From: Epiperipatus broadwayi
Lineage: Eukaryota; Onychophora; Udeonychophora; Euonychophora; Peripatidae
Direction: 5' to 3'
Length of the DNA: 64,000 nucleotides
NCBI GenBank assembly: GCA_028023455.1
Contig: JAQFVV010006200.1
Span: 8,110,521 to 8,174,520, forward strand
A model generated the notes under the pieces. The model had not been told where the DNA came from and did no database searches. It saw only the letters and a program-made list of their open reading frames with translations. Position numbers and translations under genes: made by a program. This document shows, piece by piece, positions 35,561 through 46,940 of the stretch. How positions within the stretch are numbered: the first letter of the stretch is position 1; every line of letters begins with the position of its first letter.

Positions 35561-35808
35561 GATAGTAAGAATGAAAACTTTTAAAGAGTTACCTTGTGAA
35601 AACCTTTATTATTTAAATGGACTTACTGAACTATTTACATTCCATACTTTAACTCAGAGGTGGCCAAAATGTCAAACGCAAGGTCTCTGGAAATCAACTG
35701 TGAAGCTGATGTGAACAATGACAAATTATAGGGATAAATTCAGAGCTGATTTGAATATAAAAAATAAAAAAAGGAAAAATTCAAAATTATTCTTATTTAA
35801 AAATAGTT

Positions 35809-35912
35809 TTTTTTGAGTCATAGCATCGGCCGGGACACGAACCCGCAACCTGGGCAACTGCCTGCTAGTGCAAGGCAGTCGCGGTGACCTCTTGACCACC
35901 AATGCAAGACTG
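35809..35912 (-). repeat. tRNA-like SINE with A-tail and 13-bp target duplication
   Basis: On the minus strand the insert begins near the acceptor-type strand GCATTGG and ends CCGATGCTATGACTC plus A8. It is flanked by a perfect 13-bp direct repeat TTTAAAAATAGTT (35796-35808 and 35913-35925). The acceptor arm pairs over seven bases (GCATTGG with CCGATGC), and the T arm CGGG-TTCGTGT-CCCG is intact. The anticodon arm is CTGCC/GGCAG with an enlarged loop. It is a homologue of the insertion at 23206-23293. The A-tail and target duplication show LINE-type retroposition. Confidence 0.85.
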
Positions 35913-36349
35913 TTTAAAAATAGTTAAATTTAAAATAACACCTGTTGTTAGTGTCGATCTCAAAAATAAACCCAGGTTGGAAGAAGCTGAAAACAATTAA
36001 ATTATTTTTGTTGAATGCTAGAACTAAAATTCTTAGAAATATTTAATTGCCATTTCCTGAGGAAAATGAAAATAACTTGTCTTGGAGAAACAAGGATTTT
36101 AATGAACTGATTTTAAAACAAAGAAGTTGTGAACTTTTTAAAACACTTTGTCTAGTTAGCAAATAATCCCCAAGGTGATTTAAAAAGAAAACAGGACTTT
36201 TTCCTATCTAGAAAGAAAATAGGTGTCAAAGCAAGAAACAGACTTTATGTCTAATTATTATAAAGACTATTAGCAGAAAAAATGTGGGGATTTTCAAGGC
36301 ATAGAAATGGAGAACTTTTGTAAAATATTATTTTTTTTTCATTCTAGCA

Positions 36350-37240
36350 AAGTTTTGATGCCACGCTAGGAGGGGGGATGCAAGGAGGGGGAATGTGTTT
36401 TAAATTTTCTTACTCGTATTTACTTTAATGTCACGTTATATATGACTTGCTTTTTTAATTATTATCGTATTTACTTATTAATTATACTAGTGAATCAAAA
36501 ACAAAAAACAAAAATTTTATAAAAATCAAAAAATTAATTTAGGATGTTATATTTTGGTTAAAATGTTGATTAATTAATTTAATTTTGTATAAGTTATAAA
36601 GCCATGTTTAATTACTCCAGAAAAAAAGAACCAAAAAAGATTAAATATAGAAAGGTATTTTAAGTAAAGAGCAATTAAAAAAGATTGCTGAAGGATGAAA
36701 TAAAATGGAAAAGATAATTCAGTAAATGTTTGTTATATTAATTGCAGAAAAAAGATAGCATTGTTTAATTAGAGCAGAAAGCTATTTTTAAAAACAAATT
36801 AAAGAAAAGAGTAAAAAAGAATTGTTAGTACAATTAATATCGAAAAGACTAATTGTGGTGAAAGGAATGTGCAGATATGCAATTAAAGCTTAATGAATAA
36901 TTTTGGTAAAAGACTTGACTCTATCATAATATCGGATATAAAACAGCAATAGATATAAATAATATGTGCAGAAAAAAGCAGTGTGCTTTTTTACTCTTCG
37001 TGAATGATGCTCCCTAATGTCATGTATATTGGACTTTTGAAAAAGGATCCAGAGTGAAAGCTGCCTGGAAAGTTATAGGGATTTTCAGCCATGAGGGAAT
37101 TGTTCCCAGAAACTGTGCCTCTATATGTACCAATAGCCGGATAGAACAAAAACAGATCACAGATCTTTTCATATGTGTAAGCCTGATGAGCTCCAGTAGG
37201 ATTGTGCAGAGAAAGACTGTAAGTATAAATAACTTATAAT
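36350..37240 (+). other. Possible solo LTR or LTR end (weak)
   Basis: A purine-rich run (about 36367-36398: aggagggggaatgtg preceded by ctaggaggggggatg) looks like a polypurine tract followed by a TGT start. Downstream, a TATA-like ggatataaaac (36943-36953) precedes a richer region to about 37210. I could not find a matching second LTR or a clear 3' terminus, so this stays a weak suggestion. Confidence 0.2.
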
Positions 37241-37599
37241 TATTTTAACTCAGGCTAAGAATAGTGAGACTGATGTTAGTCTATTATCAGCAATGAATAT
37301 AAGTATTTATAAAAAACAGTAATTAGAATTCAAAGACTTTGTAAATGTCGAACTTTAAAATACGTGTTTTATGTGTTTAAAAATTAATAAATATTTTTTC
37401 ATTTTTACTAGTGATAATTTTCTTTAGACTTATATTATTATTTTTTTGTTATTTGTTGGCAAGTGAATACACAATAGGATTACAATGAATAAACCAAGTA
37501 CAAATGTGAAAAAAATTAAAAACTTATCACTATCATAAAGAATGAGAAGATTATTTTTTTATTATGCTTAAAAATAAATGTGTATGTATTATTTGCAGT

Positions 37600-39207
37600 G
37601 TGCATATGGCTTTACCAAAGAAAGCCAATATTAAGACATTTTCGCACTGTTCATAAAAATTATGAAGATGTACTGCATTAAGAAAAGCTAAAGTATAATA
37701 GCTAAAGATAAACTCACTATGCAACAAAATTTTTTGTCCAGTACAATATAAGATCAAAAATTGCTATGATTCCATTATTCAAAGTTGCTGAAACTTTAAT
37801 TAAACACCCCAGTGAGCCCTTTCAAGATAGACAAATATGGAAAGAAGCCTTCATCAAAACTGGTGAAGTATTATTTGAAAATTTTAAGAATAAATCTGAA
37901 ATAATGACTTCTATCAACAATATGTCATTATCATGAAACAAAATCATGTGTAGGACAAAAGAAACTAGTCAAAATCTTGAAGAGATTTTACATAAAAATA
38001 TTAACAAATGTAATTTTTTATTCACATGGTTTTTGATATGTTGGCCACAGAAGAATTATTAACAATTCCAATTCAAGGAAGGGCAAGAGATCATGATATC
38101 TAGGATTTATTCAAAAATTACATTGTACAAATGAATTTTCCGATTTACAAATTAGTAGGAATAACTACTGATGGAGCTCCTGCAATGATTGGCAGTAAAA
38201 TTGGTTTTGTTACTCTGTGTAAAAATGATAATGATGTATCTAGTTTTATGGACTATCATTGTATTATACATCTGCATGCCTTGTGTTCAAAAGTATTGAA
38301 ATTTAATCATGTTATGAGGATTGTCATCAAAATTGTTAATAAAATAAAATCAAAAAGCTTGTTACATCATCGATTCTTGGAATTTGTTAAAGGAATGTGA
38401 AAATGAACATAGTGAATTGTTATTACATACTGACATAAGGTGGTTAAGTCGAGCAAAATTTTTAATCAGATTCAGAAAATTTATACCACAAATAAGATCA
38501 TTTTTGGAAACTAAAGGTGATTCATATTCAGAACTGAATGACCAAGAATGGCTTCTTGACTTCATCGTTGTTTTCTGTGGTATTACAGAAAAGTAAATAA
38601 CTTAAATGTAGACATAAAACAATAATAGTTATGACAAGCACTTTGAAGTCATTCAAGGAAAAATTAAGTATGCTTTTAATGCAACTGAAGCATCATAAAT
38701 TAAAACATTTCAAAAATATGGCTGATGAGTCTAAAGATAGAAAGAATCTAATATGCAACAAAGATATTGAAAATATAATATTCCTCATAAAGGAATTTGA
38801 AGGAAGATTTGTAAAATTTGACAAATTTGAAGATATCACTAGTTTTTTGTCTTATCCATTTAATGTTAACACCAATATCAAAGATATTGCTATGCCTTGA
38901 AGAAGAAATATTAAATGTGATATACATTTAAAATCAATAGCTTCAAATGAGAGCTTCTGAACATATAGGCAGGGATAAATATCCAAATATTTGGAGACTT
39001 GCTGCATATTTCAATGCATTTTTTGATTTAACATATTTGTGCGAATCAGCATTTTCCTGCGTGAATGTGATAAAAACTAAACATAGGTTACAATTATCGG
39101 ATCTATATTTGGAATTGTGTTTAAGAATTAGTTTAAGTTCATATGAGCCAAATTTTCACAAATTTGATGAAACTATGCAATGTCATTATTTTTTTTTTAC
39201 TTTGTAA
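37600..39207 (+). pseudogene. hAT transposase relic, ZBED5/GTF2IRD2-like type
   Basis: The plus strand encodes, in broken frames, the order of a hAT transposase: a BED-like end (MALPKKANIK, then a frame with RHFRTVHKNYED, 37610-37680), then AETLIKHPSEPFQDRQIWKE and ALF/LFENFKNKSEI (37790-37900). A long block at 38131-38400 contains KLVGITTDGAPAMIGSK and HCIIHLHALCSKVLK; another at 38384-38596 contains LLHTDIRWLSRAKFLIRF. The C-terminal dimerisation region (38947-39207) has CESAFSCVNVIKTKHR. At least four stops or shifts separate these blocks. Flanking terminal repeats were not found. Confidence 0.88.
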
Positions 39208-39425
39208 TTTTTTTTTATTATAAAATTTGCATCTAATTTATTTTAATACAATTCTAAAACAATAATTTTCTTTTTTTTCTCTCTACAACTTCTTGAATTT
39301 TTTTTTAAATTCAGGACCAGCTCTAGAAAATAATTATATATAGGTCATTTAATAATTGTAATTTAATAAATATTTTATAAAGCAACATGAAAATACTAGA
39401 GGAAACTGAGGTAATTTAATAGTAG

Positions 39426-41831
39426 GGTATTTGTTAAATAGCCACTGTACATCACTTGGTGGTGCTTTTTCTGTGTAAAAACACAGAATACTGCTTACGC
39501 AGCCGAACCTACGGCTAATACATGACTACAGTCATAGTAGCCGTTTGATAGCAGTTAAACGCGGCCAAATTCTTCCACATCTGAACCTATAGCTAAAAGC
39601 AAAACTATGATCATATATTAGTTGTTTACATTGTGGCGTCAGTTCCTATGCATATTGACAAAATTTGTATTTTCGCTAGAATTTAATATGAGGGTGTAGG
39701 GGAATGTTTTTCAACTGTTTATTTGTTGATGTATATGGTTTTAGGTATTCCCCAACTGACATACTTTTGTGTACTAATAATTATCAGCGGATCATCAATG
39801 TTTCCGTATGCACATGGTTTTTTTATTTTAAATTTGGAAAGGGCTCTGTCACAGGATGATTGCAGGTGTTCGTGAAAAAGTACCATTTCGGTCATGACTC
39901 GTATGAGAATAACAAAATGGCTGACACATTCTTTCAACTGTGGGATGTCCCAAACACCGAATGTGATGCAGTTGCATTTCTGGGGGGCCAAAACCCCCCC
40001 CCACATCTCTCTTTATGTGTGTGTGGAATATCTGAGTCTTTTTGGTGGAGCACCTTGGTGGTTGGGTGCTTCTCCCCCCCCGGGGGACCGCGCCCGTTTA
40101 TTATAAGGGGGTATTTGGTGGGGGCTTTATGTTTTTTTTTTTTGTAGTGTTGTGGGTGTTTTTTTTGTTGGGGTTAAGGCCAGCTGAGCTTTGCGTTTGT
40201 TGGGATGACCACCAAACACCAAAAACATCAGAAGTTAATTGGAGAGGTGGGTTTAGAGAGGGCTCCCCCTTCTGCCTCCTGTTCCCCCCCCCCCCCCTCC
40301 AATGTGACCTGGACTCATGGTGGAGATAAATGAAATGCTTTTTTTCCTGCCGAATGAACCACCAGGGAAGGATCCTTCCGCAGCATTGGGTTTAAGAGGC
40401 ATGTGAATATTTTGCAACTGCTATCCCTTGTCACTCAGCAGCCATCCTTCTCGAGGTCATCCGTGAGAACATCAAGTCCAGATCTACCATCTACTCAGAT
40501 TGTTGGAAGGGTTATAAGACCACTGACCTTGAAGTGTCGGGCTTTACCCATCTGACAGTTAACCATTGGTATAATTTTGTCGATCCCAGAACAGGCTCTC
40601 ACACTCAGACCATCGAGAGGTTTGGGGTCTACTGAGGTGGCAGAACAGAAAACACCATGGCACAGCATGCCAATGCCTGCAAAATTATCTGGCTGAATTT
40701 ATGTGGAGGCGGCTTCATAAAAACCATGACAATTTTAAAGCCATATTGCATGAAATGACCACCCACCCAAGTAACTAGTCTACAAAGTCATTAACAACTT
40801 TTGCTTTGGCAATTGTTTTTGTCAACTGTTGTTATCAAATGTTTCATTTCCCAGTGTTCAGGAGAAATAGTTCTGTTATGAATTCTAGTCATATGTCGTT
40901 AATAAATTTATTTATTCAATGAATCTGTTTTGTGGTTGTGATTATTTTGTGTAAGTCAATTAACACCCAGAATGTCAGTGTTGAAAGGTAGGGGGTTGAG
41001 GAAAGTAAGACGGCCTAAAGAACAACAGCTGAAAAGTGTACATTTGTTTGACTATTTTTAATTATTATAAATCAAACAACATGCTTTTTTTTGGGAAGAT
41101 CATTGACTATTTTGATTGATATAAAAAAAAAAAAAGCCGTTTCATTTATAAACAATACATCTTTTTATAGAACATGTACTCTAATTAGATTTGTAAATAA
41201 AGCCAACATGTCACATAATGTCAAAAAAAAAAAAGGATGTATTTGTTATAAAAAACAAAAGCTTTTTATAAAACATATACAATAATTAGAAACTAAAAAA
41301 AAAAGATGAGGATGTCACATAATGTAACAAAAAAAGAACCTATTTGTTATAAAAGTAATAAATAGCATCTTATTTTAAAAGAAATTTTAAAAAAAGAATG
41401 TACATTTTGAAAAAAATACATACTTATTATTTAACAAAAAACCCCACATTTTTAAACCAAAAAAAAAAAAACACAGAAAACTCTCCATTATAATGTACAT
41501 TTTGTTTGAAAAAAAAAGCCGTATGAAAAAAGACCGTATATTTGTAAAAGTCAAGAAGAAAAACAAATACTTATTAAAAAAACACCCCCACATTTTTTTA
41601 AAAAAACAAAAAAAGTCCATTATAATGTACATTTTGTAGGGGGAAAAAAAGCCGTATGTAAAAAGACCGTATATTTCAACAAAAAAAGCCGTATGAAATA
41701 GTATTGGGGGAAAAACCGATGAAAAATACCATATATTTGGAAAAGTCCAAAGGCCTGGGAACATTATATCGCTATGTTTTTAAAGAGAAACAGCAGCACC
41801 AACCAATATACAGTGTATAATAAACAAATAC
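39426..41831 (+). mobile_element. Merlin DNA transposon relic, 2.4 kb
   Basis: The left end GGTATTTGTTAAATAGCCAC (39426-39445) and the complement of the right end (41800-41831) share GGTATTTGTT, CACTGTA and a subterminal block gtgct...ttaaaaaca (39452-39485 and 41765-41808). A Merlin transposase remnant lies inside (40409-40779). Flanks show an imperfect shared TAATAGT (39417-39424 and 41834-41840), which fits a short target duplication. The right half (41080-41760) is non-coding with repeated gccgtat...gaccgtatattt units and A-runs. A GC-rich patch with G and C homopolymers lies at 39980-40310. Confidence 0.75.
40409..40779 (+). pseudogene. Merlin (IS1016/ISXO2-like) transposase remnant
   Basis: An open stretch at 40409-40636 contains SAAILLEVIRENIKSRSTIY, then SDCWKGYK, HLTVNHWYNFVDPRTGSHTQ and TIERF. 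This is the DDE-domain C-terminal half of the ISXO2-like fold: Asp of SDCW and Glu of TIE are the expected catalytic positions, and VNHS-x-FVDP-x-TGxHTQ is the family signature. After a frameshift the C-terminal end YLAEFMWRRLHKNHDNFKAI continues to a stop at about 40779. The first catalytic Asp and the N-terminal half are not readable, because the upstream sequence is low-complexity and shifted. The protein would act on the GGTA-ended elements in this window. Confidence 0.85.
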
Positions 41832-42169
41832 CAATAATAGTCATAGAAAAATGTTTTCAACAGTTCATATCTTATAAAAAAAAATTCATCTTGTAAAAAC
41901 GTCACCAATATATGTGAATACCTAAAAAGCCCTTATAAAAAAAACACCAATTCATAAGTACATTCTAAAAAAAAACAGGATTTCGAACCATTATTTTTTT
42001 CCGTTGTTCCGATTTTCATTCCAGCAAAAATAACATTTTTTTTTTCCTAGTTTCCGGTTCGAAGTCCTGAAAAAAAAAAACATAGTCGCCCTCACATACA
42101 CTTTCATCAAAAAATCACCCTCAACATCTAAAAAATTGGCCACCCTGCTTTAACTGATAAAGAAAAAAA

Positions 42170-42740
42170 TCATCACTACAAATTATTTAAGTGGTGGTCA
42201 AGGACTAGTATAACTCAATGTACCACCTTTCTGATGCTTATGATGAATATGAAGAAGCAATTGTACTAAGATTTTGGAGTGAGGAATAGCAGGACAATGT
42301 GCTGCAGTAGATATCTCAAGATTGATACAAGTCAACTACTGGAAAAAGCCTATCTCATTTTTTAAAATAGGTAGCAAAAATAAGATCTCTTATAGATTTT
42401 CCCATCAGAAAGACACATTATTTGTATCATAAGACCCAAATTACCAATCAATATGCAGCATATCATGTTGGATAATAATTGGTTATCTATAGAAAGAATG
42501 ATAGATTTATTGGAGGCCATAAATCTATAAATGCCTCATCCCAAAAGAACTGTTTTAAATCACATCATACGAGTACTTGTGCTATAAATTTTAGTCAACC
42601 TCACCAGGGAAGATTTTGTCAAGCACTTGAATATACTTATTACACGCCATCTAGGAAAAGGGTCATAGTAAACCATCAGATAAGTAACAGACCTGCTTTC
42701 CAGTCACCACAAAAGAAAAAGCCTCCAAATAAAATGTAAT
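42170..42740 (+). other. Unrecognised coding-like relic
   Basis: Two frames between 42170 and 42740 have coding-like composition; the open part at 42479-42739 encodes a basic His/Ser/Lys-rich peptide ending SPQKKKPPNK. Such a tail could be from a gag protein, but there is no Cys-His knuckle or protease motif. I do not assign a family. Confidence 0.2.
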
Positions 42741-42749
42741 ACCAAACTA

Positions 42750-44700
42750 CACCTGAACAATCTTATATCGATCAATGGCTGCATAAACAGTTTATAAAAT
42801 GCCTAATGGAGTTCCAAAAAGAACTTTTAATAAGTACAATCATTTTGGTTGTTTTTAAGTTTGAGAATTTGAAATAAACAATTAATTATTCATTTCAATA
42901 AATAAAATTTTTAAAAAATAAGAATTTTTTTTTCTTCTAAGCAAAATTTACTATGCTAAGTCTATGCAAATTTGTTTTAAAAAAAAAGAACTAAAATGAG
43001 TTCAAGAAGAAACTAAGTTTTTGGATATAAAATCTTTTTTTCTTTTAATCAGTAGGGAATATTACTTCATACAAATCCCAAGATTTTACTATGGCTCATG
43101 AATAAAAGAGAAGAACCCTACTAACAATTAGCTAGTTCTCATCTGGAATACTTTTGAATTATATTTTGAATAACTCTGGCTGAAATGAACATTTAGCACT
43201 TATTTAAGACAGAAATTATAAGACTATATATTAAATATTACCATAAATAAACTTTAATATTTGTCAGAAAAGAAGTAAATGATAATTATTTTGTTTTAGT
43301 GAGTCTTATTTAAAGAGTGATTTCTACTTTATTTTAAATAATTTTAATTTGTAAACAAGGCTTATTATATGGATATTATTTTAAGTGTCAATTAAAAAAA
43401 AAAAGGAAATGAATTTGTAATACCTTCTCTTTACTTGTTAAAATTATTTATTTTTAAAAAATTATTATATATCACATACATATTCTAAGCTTTTGAATTT
43501 TGTATAAATTATTAATTAGAGGAAAGGCAAAAATAATAATAATGGCAATCATGAAAGTCTCAAATAACAGTAATTAATAATGCAATTATTTCCATTTGTC
43601 CCATTCATTCATAGTTAAACTTATATTTGATTATTGAAAATTGGATTTTATGTAGATGCTTTTATATATGTGCAGTTGTTTGTTGAATGTTTAATAGTTT
43701 ACATATGTTCACACCCATATGGGAGAATACATTCCTATCAGTTTAATGAGTTAGGGATCCATCTCAGAATGAATCATTCCTGTACAAATTATAGTTGTAT
43801 TAAATTAGGTTTAGGAAAAAAGATTACTCCTTATAATTATTGTATAGAAGATTTATTTAATTAGGATTTGAACCAAAAGGCAATCCCTTTATAGTTATTA
43901 TTATATAAGTGGTTATGTTTTGAAATAGGATCTAAAAAGACCATTCCTTATGATTACTGTAACAAAGATAACATTGATGTCTATACCATATAAAACATAT
44001 GTATGTGTAAGTATTAGGGGACATGTGAGTTAAACCAAATGTTATATTTATGAATTCATACATGTATAGAATTATATTTAAGTTTACTGAAGGCAGGTAA
44101 AAGTACAGTGAATGTGACATTATCTATGAATACATTGATACTATGATATATAAAGATTAAAGGATTTTGTTAAAGAAATAAATTGCATATCAATTAATGA
44201 TTATACTTTGTAAAAAATTGTTGTTATATGATTTGTTAAATTTTTTAAAGAAAATAAATTGTACATTAATTAATAAATACACTTGTAAATAAATTATGAT
44301 TACATCATTTGTTATTTTTGATGTAAGATTGTGTGGCTACCATCATTCATCAAGAGTATCTTATGTTCTCCTCGATTTAACCTGACATTACAAATGGATC
44401 TGTGTAATGGTTACATTATTATATTAAATAAAATATTGTTTTAAATATGTGTTAATTTATTTCCTGATGCTTAAAGCCAGGTGGCGCCCATATAAATTAT
44501 GTAAATAAATAAATAGAAAAAATGTAAAATTATGAAATATGCTAATCTGACTTTTACAATATATATATATGTGTGTGCGTACACACCATATATTGAACTT
44601 AGGAAAAATAATATTCACATGGTGATTAGAACTGACTCTAATTTGTTGTACCAAAGTATGTTAATTTACTAATTACAGCTATTTTGATACAAAGTTACGT
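42750..44700. other. Intronic sequence, nothing recognised
   Basis: AT-rich intron DNA with A-runs. I see no exon, tRNA-like unit or transposon terminus. Confidence 0.5.
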
Positions 44701-44724
44701 GATTAGTGTTTAGTTGTATTGATA

Positions 44725-44945
44725 TAGGCTGATTCATAGAAAAGATTCTAATATTGAATATTCATACTTGACGTCAGTTTTATCAATTTAATGAAATTAA
44801 TACATAACTGGCAGCTAGTAGATTTTATGAATGATTAATGACAGTCCAAAGCAAGTGATGAAAGAGAATTCCTGAAATGCTTACATATGATAGAATAATT
44901 TGTCATTTTTTTCATGTAATATGGCAATCAAATAATGGATGTTTC
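44725..44945 (+). repeat. Dispersed repeat R1, copy 1
   Basis: This segment aligns with 60065-60265: both begin aggctgatt and end with a T-run followed by atggnnatcaaanaatgnatgtttca. In both, a TGATG...GAAATGC arrangement lies about 80-90 bp before the end (44862-44880 here). It is non-coding. It may be the tail of a retroelement; the family is unknown. Confidence 0.5.
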
Positions 44946-44963
44946 ATATAGGATAATTAGATA

Positions 44964-45161
44964 TAATATAATATACCATATACACCTCAATTTTCACTCT
45001 ACAATACAGTTTAACATATGATTTATTTTATCTCCTCTTGCCTAGTTTCAACTGTCCAGCAGTTATCATCAGAGCTTTTATAAACCTCACCACTCCTCTA
45101 AATAATCATATGTTAAACTGCATTGTAGAGTGTAAATTGAGGTATATATGGTATTATATAT
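44964..45161. mobile_element. MITE with ~60-bp inverted arms
   Basis: The left arm (44964-45025) and right arm (45101-45161) are inverted copies, with atacctcaat/attgaggtat-like, actctacaat/attgtagagt and gtttaacatatgatt/aatcatatgttaaac blocks. The 75-bp centre is GC-richer (ctcctcttgcctag). It lies 130 bp from the hexosaminidase exon at 45293, the closest element to any exon in the window. Confidence 0.8.
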
Positions 45162-45292
45162 AATTCAGCAATGCAAATAAGGAAAAGTGGAAGGAAATTT
45201 TAATACTTCAAAGGATAATTAGAAATGACATATCTTCAAATATGTTTGACAATAAATTGTAAAACAATATAATAATAATCAACAATATTTAC

Positions 45293-45464
45293 CAGAAAGT
45301 TTTAGAGCTCTGCAATCAAAAAAATCTTCCCAATCATGTTCATTTTTTATATAATTAAAATACCAACAGGATGAGAGTATAACAAAATAACCTTCTTCTA
45401 TCAATCTCTTCATTGCATATTCTCCAGGCTTCCATATTTGAACAATGACAGTATTATTTGGTAA
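45293..45464 (-). CDS. HEXA/HEXB-like: Beta-hexosaminidase, catalytic-barrel exon (WYFN motif)
   Basis: The exon is 172 bp. The acceptor is a pyrimidine-rich TTTCTATAG before 45464 and the donor GTAAAT follows 45293. It starts in phase 0 after the 55407-55479 exon and leaves one base (G) for the next. The translation begins LPNNTVIVQIWKPGEYAMKR and contains FVILSSCWYFNY then HDWEDFF. It aligns with human HEXA around IIQVW...LLSAPWYLNRI...DWKDFY. The pocket Tyr and Asn of WYLN are kept (Tyr421, Asn423 in HEXA), but the next residue is Tyr instead of the HEXA Arg424. No stops or shifts are present. Confidence 0.95.
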
Positions 45465-45499
45465 CTATAGAAATAAAAAAAAAAAGGAATTAGTTTATA

Positions 45500-46930
45500 T
45501 AAAAGTAAAAAGATAAATATTTTAAACAGTTTAACTCTCCTAAAGCTCTTACAGAAGAATATTAATCATCAGGTTAGCAAAATGATGAAAGGTAATAACT
45601 TTAAAAGTTTTCCTTTTTCTTTTACCCTCTAAATATTCAGTTACCAAACAGTAATTGAATGATTACCTAGGTTGACTATTGACCATAAAGCTGGAGGAAA
45701 ATTCCTAAATCTCTGTGGAGATTTGAAAAAATATCCAAATTCTTTCTTACAAATTCAAACATCAGATCATGAGTTTAGCATATAAACATGCCAATTAGTA
45801 TATAAAATATAATAACAATTACCTGTGTACATATTTAAAATCTAATTTAAAAAAAAAAAACCGACAATAGAAATTACATCTCTTCAGTTAGACATTTTTT
45901 TATATTTTCTCACATTTGCGACAAAATACTTTTATAATTCCATGATTTTTAAAATTTTCAATATTTTTTTTGTTTTACATATATTTAGACATTATTGGTG
46001 TTAAATTAAATCTCCACCCCTTTTTTTTTACATGAGAACAATCTGTTCTAACAAATGCTGTAAAATGTAAGAACAGCCCCAAATGTTTTGTCAGTCACTT
46101 CAGAATGATCTCATGTAAAAAGTGCACGTTAAGTTATATATGCGCATGTGTTTAAAAAGAAGTTCCAAGTTCATATGGCTGCAGTAGGAAAGTTGAGACT
46201 AAATTAATATATCTAAATTTAAAAAATGAACTGTTTAATGTTTATAATGTAATTATCGAACTTAGTTACTTACATTAAAGCTTAAATTCTAACATTTTTT
46301 TTGAACGAATGACACTTGTAATTTCTTAGACCTATCTACACACAATTACATCTATGATACGTATGTGTTTGTATTAAGACATTTTTGTTGAACTTTATTA
46401 TATCACACGCGTGCAGTGGATATGTTTACAAATATTATTTTTAAATTCAATTGGAAGAAAAAAAACCTGTTCTTTGGAGTCAGCATTGATTATTTATATA
46501 AATTAAACAATTCTTATATATAGCAGTGAATAAAGACATATTCAAATTGTATGCGGAGAAAAGATAACCTAAGAAATATTTGAACTAACATATTCTGGAA
46601 AAGAGCTATGTAACTCAATTTTTAACTGAAATTACAAATATATATACTGTTTGAGGGCAAATTACTTTCGATATTCAAAACTTTTTAATATTAAAAAGTT
46701 CAGATAATAGATTGTTTAGCATAATAAAAGTAAAAATGTTATTTCATAGATTCAATTCTTTGACAAGCAGATCTTTTTGAAAAATATAAAATTAGCCAGA
46801 CGTCAGTTGCATTAATCCTTTTGCAACCGCTGATTGTATTGCCCTTAGTACTCACTGAATACCCAATTCTTATATCGTAAAGAACTGAAGATGGGCGTTT
46901 GTGTTTACAATTCTAATTTTTAAGAATATT
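45500..46930. other. Intronic sequence, nothing recognised
   Basis: AT-rich intron DNA between an exon and the TTAA element at 46941. No coding or terminal-repeat signal was found. Confidence 0.5.
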
Positions 46931-46940
46931 TGTTTATTAA

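Noticed and set aside
40042-40329. Overlapping GC-rich open frames of 70-95 codons
   Set aside because: Driven by G and C homopolymers upstream of the Merlin transposase; none shows a transposase motif.
41387-41764. 125-codon minus-strand open frame, Phe-rich
   Set aside because: It is produced by A-runs and the repeated gaccgtat units in the Merlin interior; low complexity, no domain.
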